A DNA stretch of 64,000 bases from Streptomyces sp. (GCF_019510245.1 NZ_JAEKKT010000138.1:41155-105154); one strand, 5' to 3'; counted from the first letter of the stretch, positions 8,817 through 17,041 are shown. Notes: a model not told the origin generated them from the sequence alone. Numbers and translations are program-made.

Positions 8817-9626
8817 CTAGTACGGCCAGACGGGCGGGTCGTCGACGAAGCGGCCGCCGAGGTGGGTGTGGGCCGGCTTCGCCGGGTCCAGTTCGCCGTG
8901 CTCGGCGATCAGCTTCGCGGCGAACTGCTCGGAGTCGTCCTGCGGCTCGTAGCCGAGCGCCCGCGCGGAGCTCAGGTCCCACCACAGCCGGGTGTTGGCG
9001 GACGAGCCGTAGACGACGGTGTGACCGACCTCCTCGGCGGTGAGCGCCGCGTGGAAGAGGCGGGCGCCGTCGGCGGGGCTCATCCACACCGAGAGCATCC
9101 GCACGTCGGCCGGCTCGGCGAAGCAGGAGCCGATGCGGACGGAGACCGTCTCCAGGCCGTGCTTGTCCCAGTACAGCTGGGCGAGGTCCTCGCCGAACGC
9201 CTTGGACAGGCCGTAGAAGGTGTCCGGGCGGCGCGGGGTGCCGACCGGGATGAGCGGCTCGCCCGCCGTCGGCGCCGGGGTGAAGCCGACGGCGTGGTTG
9301 GAGGAGGCGAAGACGATGCGCGGCACGCCGGCCTCGCGGGCGGCCTCGTACAGGTTGTAGGTGCCCTCGATGTTCGAGCGGAGGATCTTCTCGAAGGGCG
9401 CCTCCAGGGAGATCCCCGCGAGGTGCAGGACCGCATCCACCCCGCGCACGGCGGCCCGCAGCGCGTCCTTGTCGCCGAGGTCGGCGGTGATCGCGTCCGG
9501 TTCGCCCTCGACCGGGCGCACGTCGAACAGGCGCAGCTCGTAGCCGTACTCGGGGAGCAGGGACCGCATCAGGGTGCCGAGTCCGCCGGCGGCACCGGTG
9601 AGCAGTAGCGTGCGGGGCGTGGGCAT
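8817..9626 (-). CDS. udh: Uronate dehydrogenase-like NAD-dependent epimerase/dehydratase family protein
   Basis: This 269-residue cytoplasmic enzyme is predicted to oxidise D-galacturonate or D-glucuronate to the aldaric acid lactone using NAD. It has the Rossmann motif TGAAGGLG (residues 10-17), FASSNHAVGF (106-115) and the catalytic Y138-x3-K142 within FYGLSK. These segments and the overall length match known uronate dehydrogenases closely as I recall them. It is divergent from kdgD, which acts later in the same route after a dehydratase. A palindrome lies 31-59 bases upstream of its start, and a strong hairpin follows the gene. A different sugar-nucleotide substrate is less likely given the context. 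Confidence 0.85.
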   Translation of the reverse strand: MPTPRTLLLTGAAGGLGTLMRSLLPEYGYELRLFDVRPVEGEPDAITADLGDKDALRAAVRGVDAVLHLAGISLEAPFEKILRSNIEGTYNLYEAAREAGVPRIVFASSNHAVGFTPAPTAGEPLIPVGTPRRPDTFYGLSKAFGEDLAQLYWDKHGLETVSVRIGSCFAEPADVRMLSVWMSPADGARLFHAALTAEEVGHTVVYGSSANTRLWWDLSSARALGYEPQDDSEQFAAKLIAEHGELDPAKPAHTHLGGRFVDDPPVWPY

Positions 9627-9656
9627 CCACAGTCTCCTTGGATCGGCGCCGGTCGT

Positions 9657-9685
9657 GTCCGTGTATGGAATTCACATTCATGGAC
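9657..9685. promoter_or_regulatory. Palindromic operator in the udh-kdgD divergent promoter
   Basis: GTCCGTGTATG at 9657-9667 and CATTCATGGAC at 9675-9685 form an imperfect inverted repeat, with 11 of 14 pairs matching over 29 bases. It lies just upstream of the udh start. A second, shorter palindrome with a related ATGGAC arm sits near kdgD, suggesting one regulator for both directions. Confidence 0.6.
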
Positions 9686-9800
9686 ACGCTAGGGAGATGG
9701 GGCGCACCGAGTCAAGTGTGCCGTGGAGTGCGGAAATCCGCTCGACAGTTGGTCGTTTGTCGCCTTGACCGGCCCTAAGGGCGCCTCGTAACGTGGTCGC

Positions 9801-9816
9801 GTTCATGAATATGGAC
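9801..9816. promoter_or_regulatory. Second palindrome near kdgD
   Basis: GTTCATGAATATGGAC has arms GTTCAT and ATGGAC that match in 5 of 6 pairs. The arm ATGGAC resembles the TGGAC arm of the larger palindrome at 9657-9685. It is 75 bases before the kdgD start. The regulator is not identifiable; the nearest regulator genes are DeoR (7751) and GntR (15477). Confidence 0.45.
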
Positions 9817-9826
9817 GCCGATCAGG

Positions 9827-9852
9827 GACATGCATCAGAGACATGCATCAGC
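9827..9852. repeat. 13-bp tandem repeat upstream of kdgD
   Basis: GACATGCATCAGA (9827-9839) is followed directly by GACATGCATCAGC (9840-9852). Each copy contains the palindrome ATGCAT. The repeat would lie in the 5' leader or core promoter of kdgD. Confidence 0.6.
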
Positions 9853-9890
9853 AGCACGATCTGCGTCGACCGCCTCGACAGGGAGCGCCC

Positions 9891-10832
9891 GTGACGCCAG
9901 CCCCTCTCGCCGCCCGGCTCCGTGACCCGCGCGGGCCGCTCTTCTTCCCCGTCACCGCCTACGGCCCCGACGGCTCCCTCGACCTCGACGCCTACCGCGA
10001 GCACGTCCGGCGGGGCGTCGCGGCCGGTGCCGCCGCCGTCTTCGCCTGCTGCGGCACCGGGGAGTTCCACGCGCTGCTCCCGGAGGAGTTCGAGGCCTGT
10101 GTGGGCGCGGCCGTGGCAGCGGCCGACGGGCAGGTCCCGGTGGTGGCCGGCGCCGGCTACGGCACCGCACTCGCCGTACGCTACGCGCGTCTCGCCGCGG
10201 CCGCGGGCGCCGACGGCCTCCTCGCCATGCCGCCCTACCTGGTGGTCGCCGGCCAGGAGGGCCTGCTCCGGCACTACCGCGAGGTGGCGGCGGCCACCGA
10301 ACTCCCCGTGATCGTCTACCAGCGCGACAACGCCGTGTTCACCCCGCCCACCGTCGTCGAACTCGCCCGCACCGAGGGCGTCATCGGCTTCAAGGACGGC
10401 CTCGGCGACCTGGACCTCATGCAGCGCATCGTCAGCGCCGTCCGCACCGAGGCCCCCGGCGACTTCCTCTACTTCAACGGCCTGCCCACCGCCGAACAGA
10501 CCCAGCTCGCCTACCGGGCCATCGGCATCAGCCTCTACTCCTCCGCCGTCTTCTGCTTCGTCCCCGAGATCGCCCTCGCCTTCCACGCCGCCCTGCGCGA
10601 GGGGGACCGCACGACGGCCGAGCGCCTGCTGGACGGCTTCTACCGCCCGTTCGTCGAACTCCGCGCCCAGGGCCGGGGATACGCCGTCTCGCTGGTCAAG
10701 GCCGGCGTACGGCTGCGCGGCCTGGACGTCGGCGAGGTCCGCCCCCCGCTGCACGAGCCGGCCGAGGACCACGTGAAGCAGCTCGCCCGGCTGATCGAGC
10801 GCGGATACGCACTGCTGGAGGAGAACGCGTGA
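9891..10832 (+). CDS. kdgD: 5-dehydro-4-deoxyglucarate dehydratase
   Basis: This 313-residue DHDPS/NAL-family enzyme is predicted to dehydrate and decarboxylate 5-dehydro-4-deoxy-D-glucarate to 2,5-dioxopentanoate (2-oxoglutarate semialdehyde). The Schiff-base lysine is K168 in GFKDG and the catalytic tyrosine Y143 in VYQRDN. GTGEFHAL (55-62) marks the substrate-binding loop of this subgroup. I chose the GTG at 9891, preceded by GGGAG, over an in-frame ATG 48 bases upstream that lies in the tandem repeat. The next gene starts inside its stop codon (GTGA). The semialdehyde dehydrogenase expected to take its product is at 38160-39689. Confidence 0.87.
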   Translation: MTPAPLAARLRDPRGPLFFPVTAYGPDGSLDLDAYREHVRRGVAAGAAAVFACCGTGEFHALLPEEFEACVGAAVAAADGQVPVVAGAGYGTALAVRYARLAAAAGADGLLAMPPYLVVAGQEGLLRHYREVAAATELPVIVYQRDNAVFTPPTVVELARTEGVIGFKDGLGDLDLMQRIVSAVRTEAPGDFLYFNGLPTAEQTQLAYRAIGISLYSSAVFCFVPEIALAFHAALREGDRTTAERLLDGFYRPFVELRAQGRGYAVSLVKAGVRLRGLDVGEVRPPLHEPAEDHVKQLARLIERGYALLEENA

Positions 10833-12019
10833 CGCACGCCGCAGCGAGCCGGGCGGGGCGGCTGAAGGCCTCGGCGTTCGTGTACCCCTGGGACGTCAAC
10901 GGCGACCCCGCGGCCGCCGGCCGCATCGCGGCGCTCGGCGTCGACCAGGTGACCCTGGCCTCCGCCTACCACTCCACCCGCGCGCTGACCCCCCGCCACC
11001 CCCGCCACCGCATCGTCACCGCCGAACACGCGGCCGTCTACTACCCGGCCGGCGACCGCTGGACGGGCCGCGAGCTGCGCCCCCACCCGGCCGGCGACTG
11101 GGCCCCCGGCGACGCCCACGGCGAAGCCGCCGACGCCCTGCGCGGCGCCGGCCTCGAAGTCCACACCTGGGTGGTCCTCGCCCACAACTCCCGCCTGGGC
11201 GCCGAGCATCCGGACACCTCCGTCGTCAACGCCTACGGCGACCGCTACCCCTGGGCCCCCTGCATCGCCCAGCCCGCCACGCGCGCGTACCTGGCCGACC
11301 TCGCCGCCGAGGCCGCCGTACGCCCCGGAGCGGCCGGTACCGAACTGGAGTCCCTCGGCTGGTACGGCCTCCAGCACCTGCACGCCCACGACAAGACAGC
11401 CGGGGTCGGCCTGGGGGACGCCGGCCAGTACCTGATGGCGCTCTGCTTCTGTCCCGCGTGCCGGACCGGATACGGCGAACAGGGCCTGGCCGCCGACGAG
11501 CTGGCCGCCGCCGTACGGGAGGCCCTGGAGCCGCTGTGGCGGGGCACGGGCGACGACGCCGGCTGGCCGACGGTGGAGAAGCTGCTCGGCGCCCCGGTGG
11601 CGGCGGCCACGCGCGCGTGGCGCGACGGACAGGCCCGCACGCTCCAGGAGACGGCCGTGGCCGCGGTGCGGGCGGCGGCCCCCGAAGGCTTCCAGGTGCT
11701 GCTGCACGCCGACCCGGTGACGTACCACTGCGGAGCCAACGCCGGCGTGGACCCGGCCTGGATCCTCTCCGTGGCAGACGGCGTCGTGGTCCCCTGCACG
11801 GGCGGTACGGCCCTGCTCGCGCCCTTCGCCGGACATGCCCGGGCGGACACGGTCCTGGCCGCCAACCTCACGGTGGTCTCCGGGATGGGCGGCAGCCCCG
11901 GCACCCTCGCGGCCGACGCGGACCGCGCCCGTGCCCAGGGTGCGACCGAACTGCGGCTGTATCACGCCGGGTTGGCGTCCGACGGGGACCTGGCGGCGGT
12001 GCGGGAGGCGCTGCGCTGA
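10829..12019 (+). CDS. Unrecognised protein coupled to kdgD, possibly a TIM-barrel hydrolase
   Basis: I do not recognise this 396-residue protein with certainty. It starts with GTG overlapping the kdgD stop (GTGA), so it is co-translated with a uronate-catabolism enzyme. No signal peptide or membrane segment is seen. The order of segments, GVDQVTLASAYHS near residue 38, LEVHTWVVLAHNSRLG near 110, LGWYGLQHLHAHDK near 175 and CFCPACRTGYG near 207, recalls family-10-like glycoside hydrolase barrels, where a similar CxxC-containing segment occurs. This is inference from pattern only. The last 58 bases overlap the 3' end of the convergent MFS gene. Confidence 0.75.
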   Translation: MTHAAASRAGRLKASAFVYPWDVNGDPAAAGRIAALGVDQVTLASAYHSTRALTPRHPRHRIVTAEHAAVYYPAGDRWTGRELRPHPAGDWAPGDAHGEAADALRGAGLEVHTWVVLAHNSRLGAEHPDTSVVNAYGDRYPWAPCIAQPATRAYLADLAAEAAVRPGAAGTELESLGWYGLQHLHAHDKTAGVGLGDAGQYLMALCFCPACRTGYGEQGLAADELAAAVREALEPLWRGTGDDAGWPTVEKLLGAPVAAATRAWRDGQARTLQETAVAAVRAAAPEGFQVLLHADPVTYHCGANAGVDPAWILSVADGVVVPCTGGTALLAPFAGHARADTVLAANLTVVSGMGGSPGTLAADADRARAQGATELRLYHAGLASDGDLAAVREALR

Positions 12020-13197
12020 GCCAGTGCACCGGCGGTGAGGAACAGCGCCCCGCCGAAGACCGGCAACAGCAGCCGGTGGTCGACGAGTTCGACCAGGGCG
12101 GCCCCCACGGCCAGTCCGGCCACGTTCGGTGTGAACATCAGCGTGTCGGCCGTCGCGGTCGCCCGCCCCAGCGCGGCGGCCGGGACCTCGCGCTGTACGG
12201 CGGTGTAGGCGGCGATCAGCACACAGGGAAGGCCGAATCCGCCGGCGAGGCTGCACGCGAGCAGTGCCATGTCACATGGCACCACCCGCCCGGCCACCGC
12301 CACCGCCGTCAGCGCGATCCCGCACGCCGCGAACCGCAGCTCCCCGAGCCGCCGCAGCGCGGGCCCCGCGACCAGCCCGACGCCGACCGAGCCGACGCCC
12401 TGGACGGCGTACATCACCCCCGTGTAGGCGGGGGAGTGACCGAGGGCGGCCACGACGGCGTAGTTCATGCTGCTGCCGAGCGAGGCGAGACACATCGTGG
12501 CGCCCCCGGCGCACACCAGCGGCCGCAGGGCCGGATGTGCCCGGAGCAGCCGGACCCCCTCGGCCGCCCGCCCCCGCCGGCTGCCGGGCGCCGCCCGTCC
12601 GGGCCGCTCCTCCCGCACCCGGAGCAGCGCGCACAGCCCTGCCGCCAGCACGAAGGTGCCGGCGTCCAGCAGCGCCACGCACGGCCCGCCGTACGCCGTG
12701 TACAGCGCGGCGCCGGTCAGCGGGGCGACCAGCTTCATGCCCTCGCGGGCGGTCATCCGCAGCCCGTTGAAGTCGCCGAGGAGCGCCGGGTCGACGGCTG
12801 CGGCGACCAGCGCGGAGCTCGCCGCGTCCTCGACGACGCCCGCCGCGCCGTAGAGCACGAGGACGGCGAGGAGCAGCCAGACGGAGGCGGGGGAGGAGAC
12901 CGCGCACAGGGGCAGCAGGAGAAGGGCGAGGGCGAGGTTCGTACGGATCACCAGGGGTTTGCGGCGGACGCGGTCGGCGAGGCCCCCGAGGACGGGGCCG
13001 AGCAGGGTGGGGGCCCAGAGGGCGGCGGTGCAGAGGGCGGCGAGTCCGTCGGAGCCGGTGAGGTCCTTGACCCACACACCGGACACGAGCCAGAGCGCGG
13101 AGGTGCCGAAGCCGGACACCAGGACACCGGCGAGGTACAGCGCGGCGTTGCGATCGCGCAGCAGGCGGGCCACGGCCCACGAGGTGGTGGTCGTCAT
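11962..13197 (-). CDS. MFS transporter
   Basis: This 411-residue membrane protein has about twelve predicted helices and the cytoplasmic-loop motif GGLADRVRRKPLVIRTN (about residues 51-67). The family includes macrolide and multidrug exporters (MefA-like MFS). The start ATG at 13197 has no clear ribosome site. Its 3' end overlaps the convergent gene ending at 12019 by 58 bases, which leaves no room for a separate terminator. The substrate is unknown. Confidence 0.88.
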   Translation of the reverse strand: MTTTTSWAVARLLRDRNAALYLAGVLVSGFGTSALWLVSGVWVKDLTGSDGLAALCTAALWAPTLLGPVLGGLADRVRRKPLVIRTNLALALLLLPLCAVSSPASVWLLLAVLVLYGAAGVVEDAASSALVAAAVDPALLGDFNGLRMTAREGMKLVAPLTGAALYTAYGGPCVALLDAGTFVLAAGLCALLRVREERPGRAAPGSRRGRAAEGVRLLRAHPALRPLVCAGGATMCLASLGSSMNYAVVAALGHSPAYTGVMYAVQGVGSVGVGLVAGPALRRLGELRFAACGIALTAVAVAGRVVPCDMALLACSLAGGFGLPCVLIAAYTAVQREVPAAALGRATATADTLMFTPNVAGLAVGAALVELVDHRLLLPVFGGALFLTAGALAQRSASRTAARSPSDANPA

Positions 13198-13250
13198 GCC
13201 TGGTCATCGTGGGCCTAAGGCGGGGGTGCGGGGATCGGGCAGGTGCCTTA

Positions 13251-13294
13251 GAAGGACGCCGGGAGGACGCCGGAAGGACGCCGGAAGGAGGCCG
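13251..13294. repeat. Four-copy 11-bp tandem repeat
   Basis: Four consecutive 11-base units, GAAGGACGCCG, GGAGGACGCCG, GAAGGACGCCG and GAAGGAGGCCG, occupy this stretch of the 232-base gap between the divergent MFS gene and the small membrane protein. Each unit is close to one helical turn. I see no other clear signal in this gap. Confidence 0.75.
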
Positions 13295-13429
13295 CAGAGA
13301 CACGGGAACGGTGCCGGAGACGTCGGTGGGCAGACCGCCGGACCGGTCCGGGCCGCCCGGCGGGAATCCGTCGGAACCCGTCGGCGATGCCCATGGGGCG
13401 GCTGCGGCCGCGACCCTGGCGTCGGCCTC

Positions 13430-13837
13430 ATGCGCTACATCGCACCGATCCTCATCGGTCTCGGCTACGTCCTCCTCATGTCCCTCGTCCGCGAACCGCA
13501 CCGGCGCCGCTTCAACGCGCTGATGGTGGCCGGGGCGGGCGCCGCGTACCTGAGCTGCGGCGGCCTGGGCGGCTGGGAGTTCGCGTTCACCGCACTCGCC
13601 ACGTATGTCGCCTACCGCGGCCTGGACTCCTGGACCTTCATCGGCGTCGGCTGGCTGATGCACACGACGTGGGACATCGTCCACGACATCAAGGGCTCGC
13701 CGCTGATCCCGTTCCTCCTCGACTCGTCGTTCGGGTGTGCGATCTGCGACCCGGTGATCGCGCTGTGGTGCTTCCTGGGCGGGGTGTCGGTGTGGCGGAC
13801 CGATGAGTTTCGGAAGGCCGCGCGGTCCACCTCCTGA
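13430..13837 (+). CDS. Small integral membrane protein, DUF6010-like
   Basis: This 135-residue protein has four or five hydrophobic segments. The loop motif HTTWDIVHDIKGSPLIPF (about residues 78-95), followed by SSFGCAICD, appears in a family of uncharacterised bacterial membrane proteins that I would name DUF6010. No function is known. The ATG at 13430 is the first start giving a clean membrane protein; no strong ribosome site is visible. It is followed after 46 bases by the DinB-like enzyme. Confidence 0.72.
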   Translation: MRYIAPILIGLGYVLLMSLVREPHRRRFNALMVAGAGAAYLSCGGLGGWEFAFTALATYVAYRGLDSWTFIGVGWLMHTTWDIVHDIKGSPLIPFLLDSSFGCAICDPVIALWCFLGGVSVWRTDEFRKAARSTS

Positions 13838-13883
13838 CGGAGACGGAGCAGACGACCGAACCGGCGCACCGGGAGGCAGCACG

Positions 13884-14465
13884 ATGACTGGTACCACCAT
13901 GATCGACCTCGGCCCGCAGACGAGGATCGTGGCGGAGCTCGCGGAGCGGGTGACGGACGGGCAGCTCGCGGTGCCGACGCCGTGTCCGGACTACGCCGTC
14001 CGCCACCTGCTGGGCCATGTGGCGGGCCTGTCCGTGGCCTTCCGGGACGCGGCCCGCAAGGACCTGGGCGCCACCACCGACCACCGCCCCGACGCGGCGC
14101 TGCCGGTACTCGGACCGGAGTGGCGGCAGGAGCTGCCCAAGGCGCTGGACGCACTGGCGGAGGCCTGGCGGGACCCCTCGGCGTGGGACGGCATGACGCG
14201 CGCGGGCGGGGTCGACCTGCCGGGCGAGGTGGCGGGCGCGGTCGTCGCCGACGAACTGGTCGTCCACGGCTGGGACCTGGCCCGGGCCACCGGACAGGAG
14301 TACGTCCCGGATCCGGCGGCCCTGGAGGCGGCGTACGGCTTCCTGCGGATGGCGGCGAACGGCGACCGCGGCCCCTTCGGCCCCCTCGTGCCGGTGCCGG
14401 AGGGCGCACGGCTGCTGGACCGGGCGGTGGGGCTGAGCGGCCGGGACCCGGGCTGGAAGCCGTAA
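13884..14465 (+). CDS. TIGR03086-type metal-binding DinB-like protein
   Basis: This 193-residue protein belongs to the mycothiol-dependent maleylpyruvate isomerase/DinB-like fold group. The N-terminal segment PTPCPDYAVRHLLGHVAG (about residues 33-50) supplies one metal histidine. The later VADELVVHGWDLARATGQ (about 118-135) is the second hallmark. The ATG at 13884 is chosen because GGGAGG lies 7 bases upstream. Enzymes of this fold use mycothiol as cofactor in actinobacteria; the reaction here is unknown. Confidence 0.82.
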   Translation: MTGTTMIDLGPQTRIVAELAERVTDGQLAVPTPCPDYAVRHLLGHVAGLSVAFRDAARKDLGATTDHRPDAALPVLGPEWRQELPKALDALAEAWRDPSAWDGMTRAGGVDLPGEVAGAVVADELVVHGWDLARATGQEYVPDPAALEAAYGFLRMAANGDRGPFGPLVPVPEGARLLDRAVGLSGRDPGWKP

Positions 14466-14516
14466 AAGGACGCAAACGGTGAGCGGGAGGGGGCCGGGAT
14501 ACGTACTCTCCTCGCC

Positions 14517-15269
14517 ATGCCCTTGAGCCTCACCGTCCTCGGCACCGCCTCCCCCTACCCGCGGCCCGGCCGCCCGTGCTCCGGTTACCTGGTGCGGGGC
14601 GGCGGCGCCGAGGTGTGGGTGGACGCGGGGACCGGGACCTTCGCGGAGTTGCAGCGGCACACGGATCCGGCGCGGCTCACGGCGATCTGGCTCTCGCACC
14701 TGCACGCGGACCACAGCGCTGATCTGCCGGCCGCCGCCTACGCGTACGCCTTCGGCGGCCTGACCCCCGCCGCACCGATCCCCGTCTACGCGCCCCAGGA
14801 GTGCGCGGCACGCCTGGCGGGCTTCTTCGGCCGGCCGGACCCGGGCTTCCTGGGCGGGGTCTTCGACTTCCGGCCCCTGTACGACGGCCATGCCGTCCAG
14901 CACTGGAACCTGCGGCTCACCGCCCGGGCGGTGGCCCACGACACGGAGGCCTACGGGCTGCGCGCCGAGTGCCAGGGAAGCGTGCTGGCGTACTCCGGCG
15001 ACAGCGGCCCGTGCACGGCCCTGACCGAGCTGGCCACCCGGGCGGACGTCTTCCTGTGCGAGGCCGACCTCGACCGGCATCGCGAAGGCGAACGGGTACA
15101 CCTGACCCCGGAGGACGCGGGACGGACCGCCCGGGAGGCGGGAGTACGGGAACTCCTCATCACCCACGTGGGCCCCGCCCTGACCCGGGAGACGGCGGCG
15201 GCCCGGGCGGGGGCGGTCTCGGGACGGCCCACCGGCGTGGCCCGGGAGGGGGAGACGAGGGGTTTCTGA
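14517..15269 (+). CDS. MBL-fold metallo-hydrolase
   Basis: This 250-residue protein carries the metallo-beta-lactamase motif SHLHADHSAD, giving H61, H63, D65 and H66 as metal ligands. Later ligands are likely in AYSGDSGP (about residues 159-166) and ITHVGPA (about 218-224). The overall pattern resembles the ribonuclease Z-like group of small MBL hydrolases. It is cytoplasmic. Substrate unknown. The gene stands alone, 51 bases after the DinB-like gene. Confidence 0.87.
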   Translation: MPLSLTVLGTASPYPRPGRPCSGYLVRGGGAEVWVDAGTGTFAELQRHTDPARLTAIWLSHLHADHSADLPAAAYAYAFGGLTPAAPIPVYAPQECAARLAGFFGRPDPGFLGGVFDFRPLYDGHAVQHWNLRLTARAVAHDTEAYGLRAECQGSVLAYSGDSGPCTALTELATRADVFLCEADLDRHREGERVHLTPEDAGRTAREAGVRELLITHVGPALTRETAAARAGAVSGRPTGVAREGETRGF

Positions 15270-15346
15270 GGCGGCGGCCGGAGAACCGTCGCCGCGGCCG
15301 GGCCCATGGGCCGGCTCCCCCTCACTCGCCACCTCTGTCAGAAGCA

Positions 15347-15375
15347 TTGACGAAACCCGGCCACCCTCCTACCTT
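15347..15375 (+). promoter_or_regulatory. Candidate housekeeping promoter for the gntR gene
   Basis: TTGACG at 15347-15352 and TACCTT at 15370-15375 are separated by 17 bases, a good fit for a sigma-HrdB-type promoter. It lies about 100 bases before the GntR start, and symmetric sequences follow directly. Confidence 0.55.
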
Positions 15376-15385
15376 CGTCCGCGTC

Positions 15386-15418
15386 GTACTTCGTACGTCA
15401 TATATGAGACGCGATATG
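15386..15418. promoter_or_regulatory. Candidate GntR operator region
   Basis: Just downstream of the promoter lie GTACTTCGTAC (15386-15396) and the inverted repeat CATAT...ATATG (15399-15418). The AT-rich symmetric stretch stands out from GC-rich surroundings. Binding here would block initiation, so autoregulation by the GntR gene starting at 15477 is plausible. Confidence 0.5.
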
Positions 15419-15476
15419 CGAGATCAGATACGTCAGATCGGGCCCCGCGCCTGATACGTGACCCCGAGAGGCGCGC

Positions 15477-16133
15477 ATGACCTCTGTGCCCCTGCCGATT
15501 CCGTCGCGCACGCAGTTCGTGCTGGACGCGATCAAACACCGCATCCTGACCGGTCTGCTCACGCCCGGTCAGGCCCTGGTGGAGACCGAGCTCGCCGCGC
15601 AGTTCGGGGTGTCCAAGACCCCCGTGCGGGAGGCGCTCAAGACCCTCGCCGGGACCGGGCTGGTCGTGATGAGCCAGTACAAGGGCGTCACGGTGCGCAT
15701 GGTGGACGCGGACATGGCGCGGGAGGTCTACGACGTACGGCTGCTCCTCGAACCCGAGGCCCTGCGGCGGGCCGTGCGGCGCGGCGCCTCCCTCGACGCC
15801 GCCCGCGACGCCCTCACCCGCGCCGACGACGCCACCGACACCGCCGAACGCTCCCTCGCCAACCGCGACTTCCACCGCGCCCTCTACCTCCCGTGCGGCA
15901 ACCCGCTCCTCGGCCGGATGCTCGACGAGGTCCGCGACCAGGCCGCCCTCGTCTCCGCCGTCGCCTGGGCCGCCTCCCCCTCCTGGGAGCAGGAGGCGGG
16001 TGAGCACCGCGAGATCCTGCGGCTGGCGCTGGCCGGCGACGCCGACGGCGCCGCCCGCACCCTGCACACCCACATCGCGTCCTTCGTCGACCGGGCGTTC
16101 CCCCGGACAGCCGACCAGGAAGGCCGGGAATGA
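15477..16133 (+). CDS. GntR family regulator with FCD domain
   Basis: This 218-residue regulator has an N-terminal winged helix (about residues 8-75; GVSKTPVREALKTLAGTGLV) and a C-terminal all-helical FCD domain of the FadR type, with DVRLLLEPEALR and the metal-ligand pattern FHRALYLPCGN and EHREIL. FCD regulators usually sense sugar acids or other carboxylates. It is the first gene of an operon with a DHDPS-family enzyme and an IlvD/Edd dehydratase; its stop overlaps the next start (ATGA). It probably represses this operon until a sugar acid is present. Confidence 0.92.
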   Translation: MTSVPLPIPSRTQFVLDAIKHRILTGLLTPGQALVETELAAQFGVSKTPVREALKTLAGTGLVVMSQYKGVTVRMVDADMAREVYDVRLLLEPEALRRAVRRGASLDAARDALTRADDATDTAERSLANRDFHRALYLPCGNPLLGRMLDEVRDQAALVSAVAWAASPSWEQEAGEHREILRLALAGDADGAARTLHTHIASFVDRAFPRTADQEGRE

Positions 16134-17041
16134 GCAGCGTGGCGTTCGAGACCCAACGGGCGGCCCTGGCCGACGTGGTGGCCATCCCGGTGACCCCCTT
16201 CGCCGCGGACGGCAGCGTCGACCGGGACGCCCACCGGGCCCTGCTCCGCCGGCTCCTCGACGGCGGGATCCGCACCCTCACCCCGAACGGGAACACCGGC
16301 GAGTTCTACGCCCTGACCCCCGAGGAGCGGCGGCTGGTCACCGAGCTGACGCTCGACGAGGCCGGGGACCGGGCGGTCGTCCTGGTCGGGGTCGGGCACG
16401 ACATCGCGACCGCCGTCGCCGCCGCCCGGCACGCCCGCGAGCACGGCGCGCAGATGGTGATGGTCCATCAGCCCGTCCACCCGTACGTCTCGCAGGCCGG
16501 CTGGGTCGACTACCACCGTGCCGTCGCCGCGGCCGTCCCCGAGCTGGGCGTCGTCCCGTACGTCCGCAACGCCCAGCTTGCCGGCGCCCGCCTCGCCGAA
16601 CTCGCCGACGCCTGCCCCAACGTGATCGGCGTCAAGTACGCCGTCCCGGACGCCGCCAAGTTCGCCGCCTTCGCCCGGGACGCGGGGCTCGACCGCTTCG
16701 TCTGGGTCGCCGGGCTCGCCGAGCCCTATGCCCCCTCCTACTTCTCGGCCGGCGCCACCGGCTTCACCTCCGGTCTCGTGAACGTCGCCCCGGCCGTTTC
16801 GCTGGACATGATCGAAGCGCTTCGATCCGGCGACTACCCGGCCGCCATGAAGGTCTGGGAACAGATCCGCCGCTTCGAGGAACTGCGCGCGGCCAACGGC
16901 TCCGCCGACAACGTCACCGTCGTCAAGGAGGCCCTCGCCGCCCTCGGCCTGTGCCGCCGCGACGTCCGCCCGCCCAGCAGGCAGCTGCCGGAGGAAGGGC
17001 GCGCCGAGGTCGCCGCCATAGCCGCCGGGTGGTCCCTGTGA
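16130..17041 (+). CDS. DHDPS-family lyase/dehydratase of sugar-acid catabolism
   Basis: This 303-residue protein has the DHDPS/NAL barrel with Schiff-base lysine K169 in GVKYAVPD, catalytic Y144 in VPYVRN and NGNTGEFYAL in the substrate loop. The family cleaves or dehydrates 2-keto-3-deoxy sugar acids. Its position between a GntR regulator and an IlvD/Edd dehydratase suggests that it acts on the 2-keto-3-deoxy acid made by that dehydratase, for example as a 2-keto-3-deoxy-pentonate dehydratase or an aldolase. It is distinct from kdgD at 9891. A perfect 16-base palindrome lies within it at 16811-16826. Confidence 0.85.
   Translation: MSSVAFETQRAALADVVAIPVTPFAADGSVDRDAHRALLRRLLDGGIRTLTPNGNTGEFYALTPEERRLVTELTLDEAGDRAVVLVGVGHDIATAVAAARHAREHGAQMVMVHQPVHPYVSQAGWVDYHRAVAAAVPELGVVPYVRNAQLAGARLAELADACPNVIGVKYAVPDAAKFAAFARDAGLDRFVWVAGLAEPYAPSYFSAGATGFTSGLVNVAPAVSLDMIEALRSGDYPAAMKVWEQIRRFEELRAANGSADNVTVVKEALAALGLCRRDVRPPSRQLPEEGRAEVAAIAAGWSL
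16811..16826. promoter_or_regulatory. Intragenic LacI-type palindrome
   Basis: ATCGAAGCGCTTCGAT is a perfect 16-base palindrome inside the DHDPS-family gene. Its core matches the intergenic sites at 18808-18850. It could be an internal operator or a coding coincidence. Confidence 0.45.

Noticed and set aside
8635..8820. Short rightward open frame of 61 codons near the DeoR promoter
   Set aside because: It overlaps the phased repeats and the terminator hairpin and has low-complexity sequence.
9843..9890. Upstream ATG as the kdgD start
   Set aside because: It lies within the 13-bp tandem repeat and has no ribosome site; the GTG at 9891 follows GGGAG and starts at the conserved domain.
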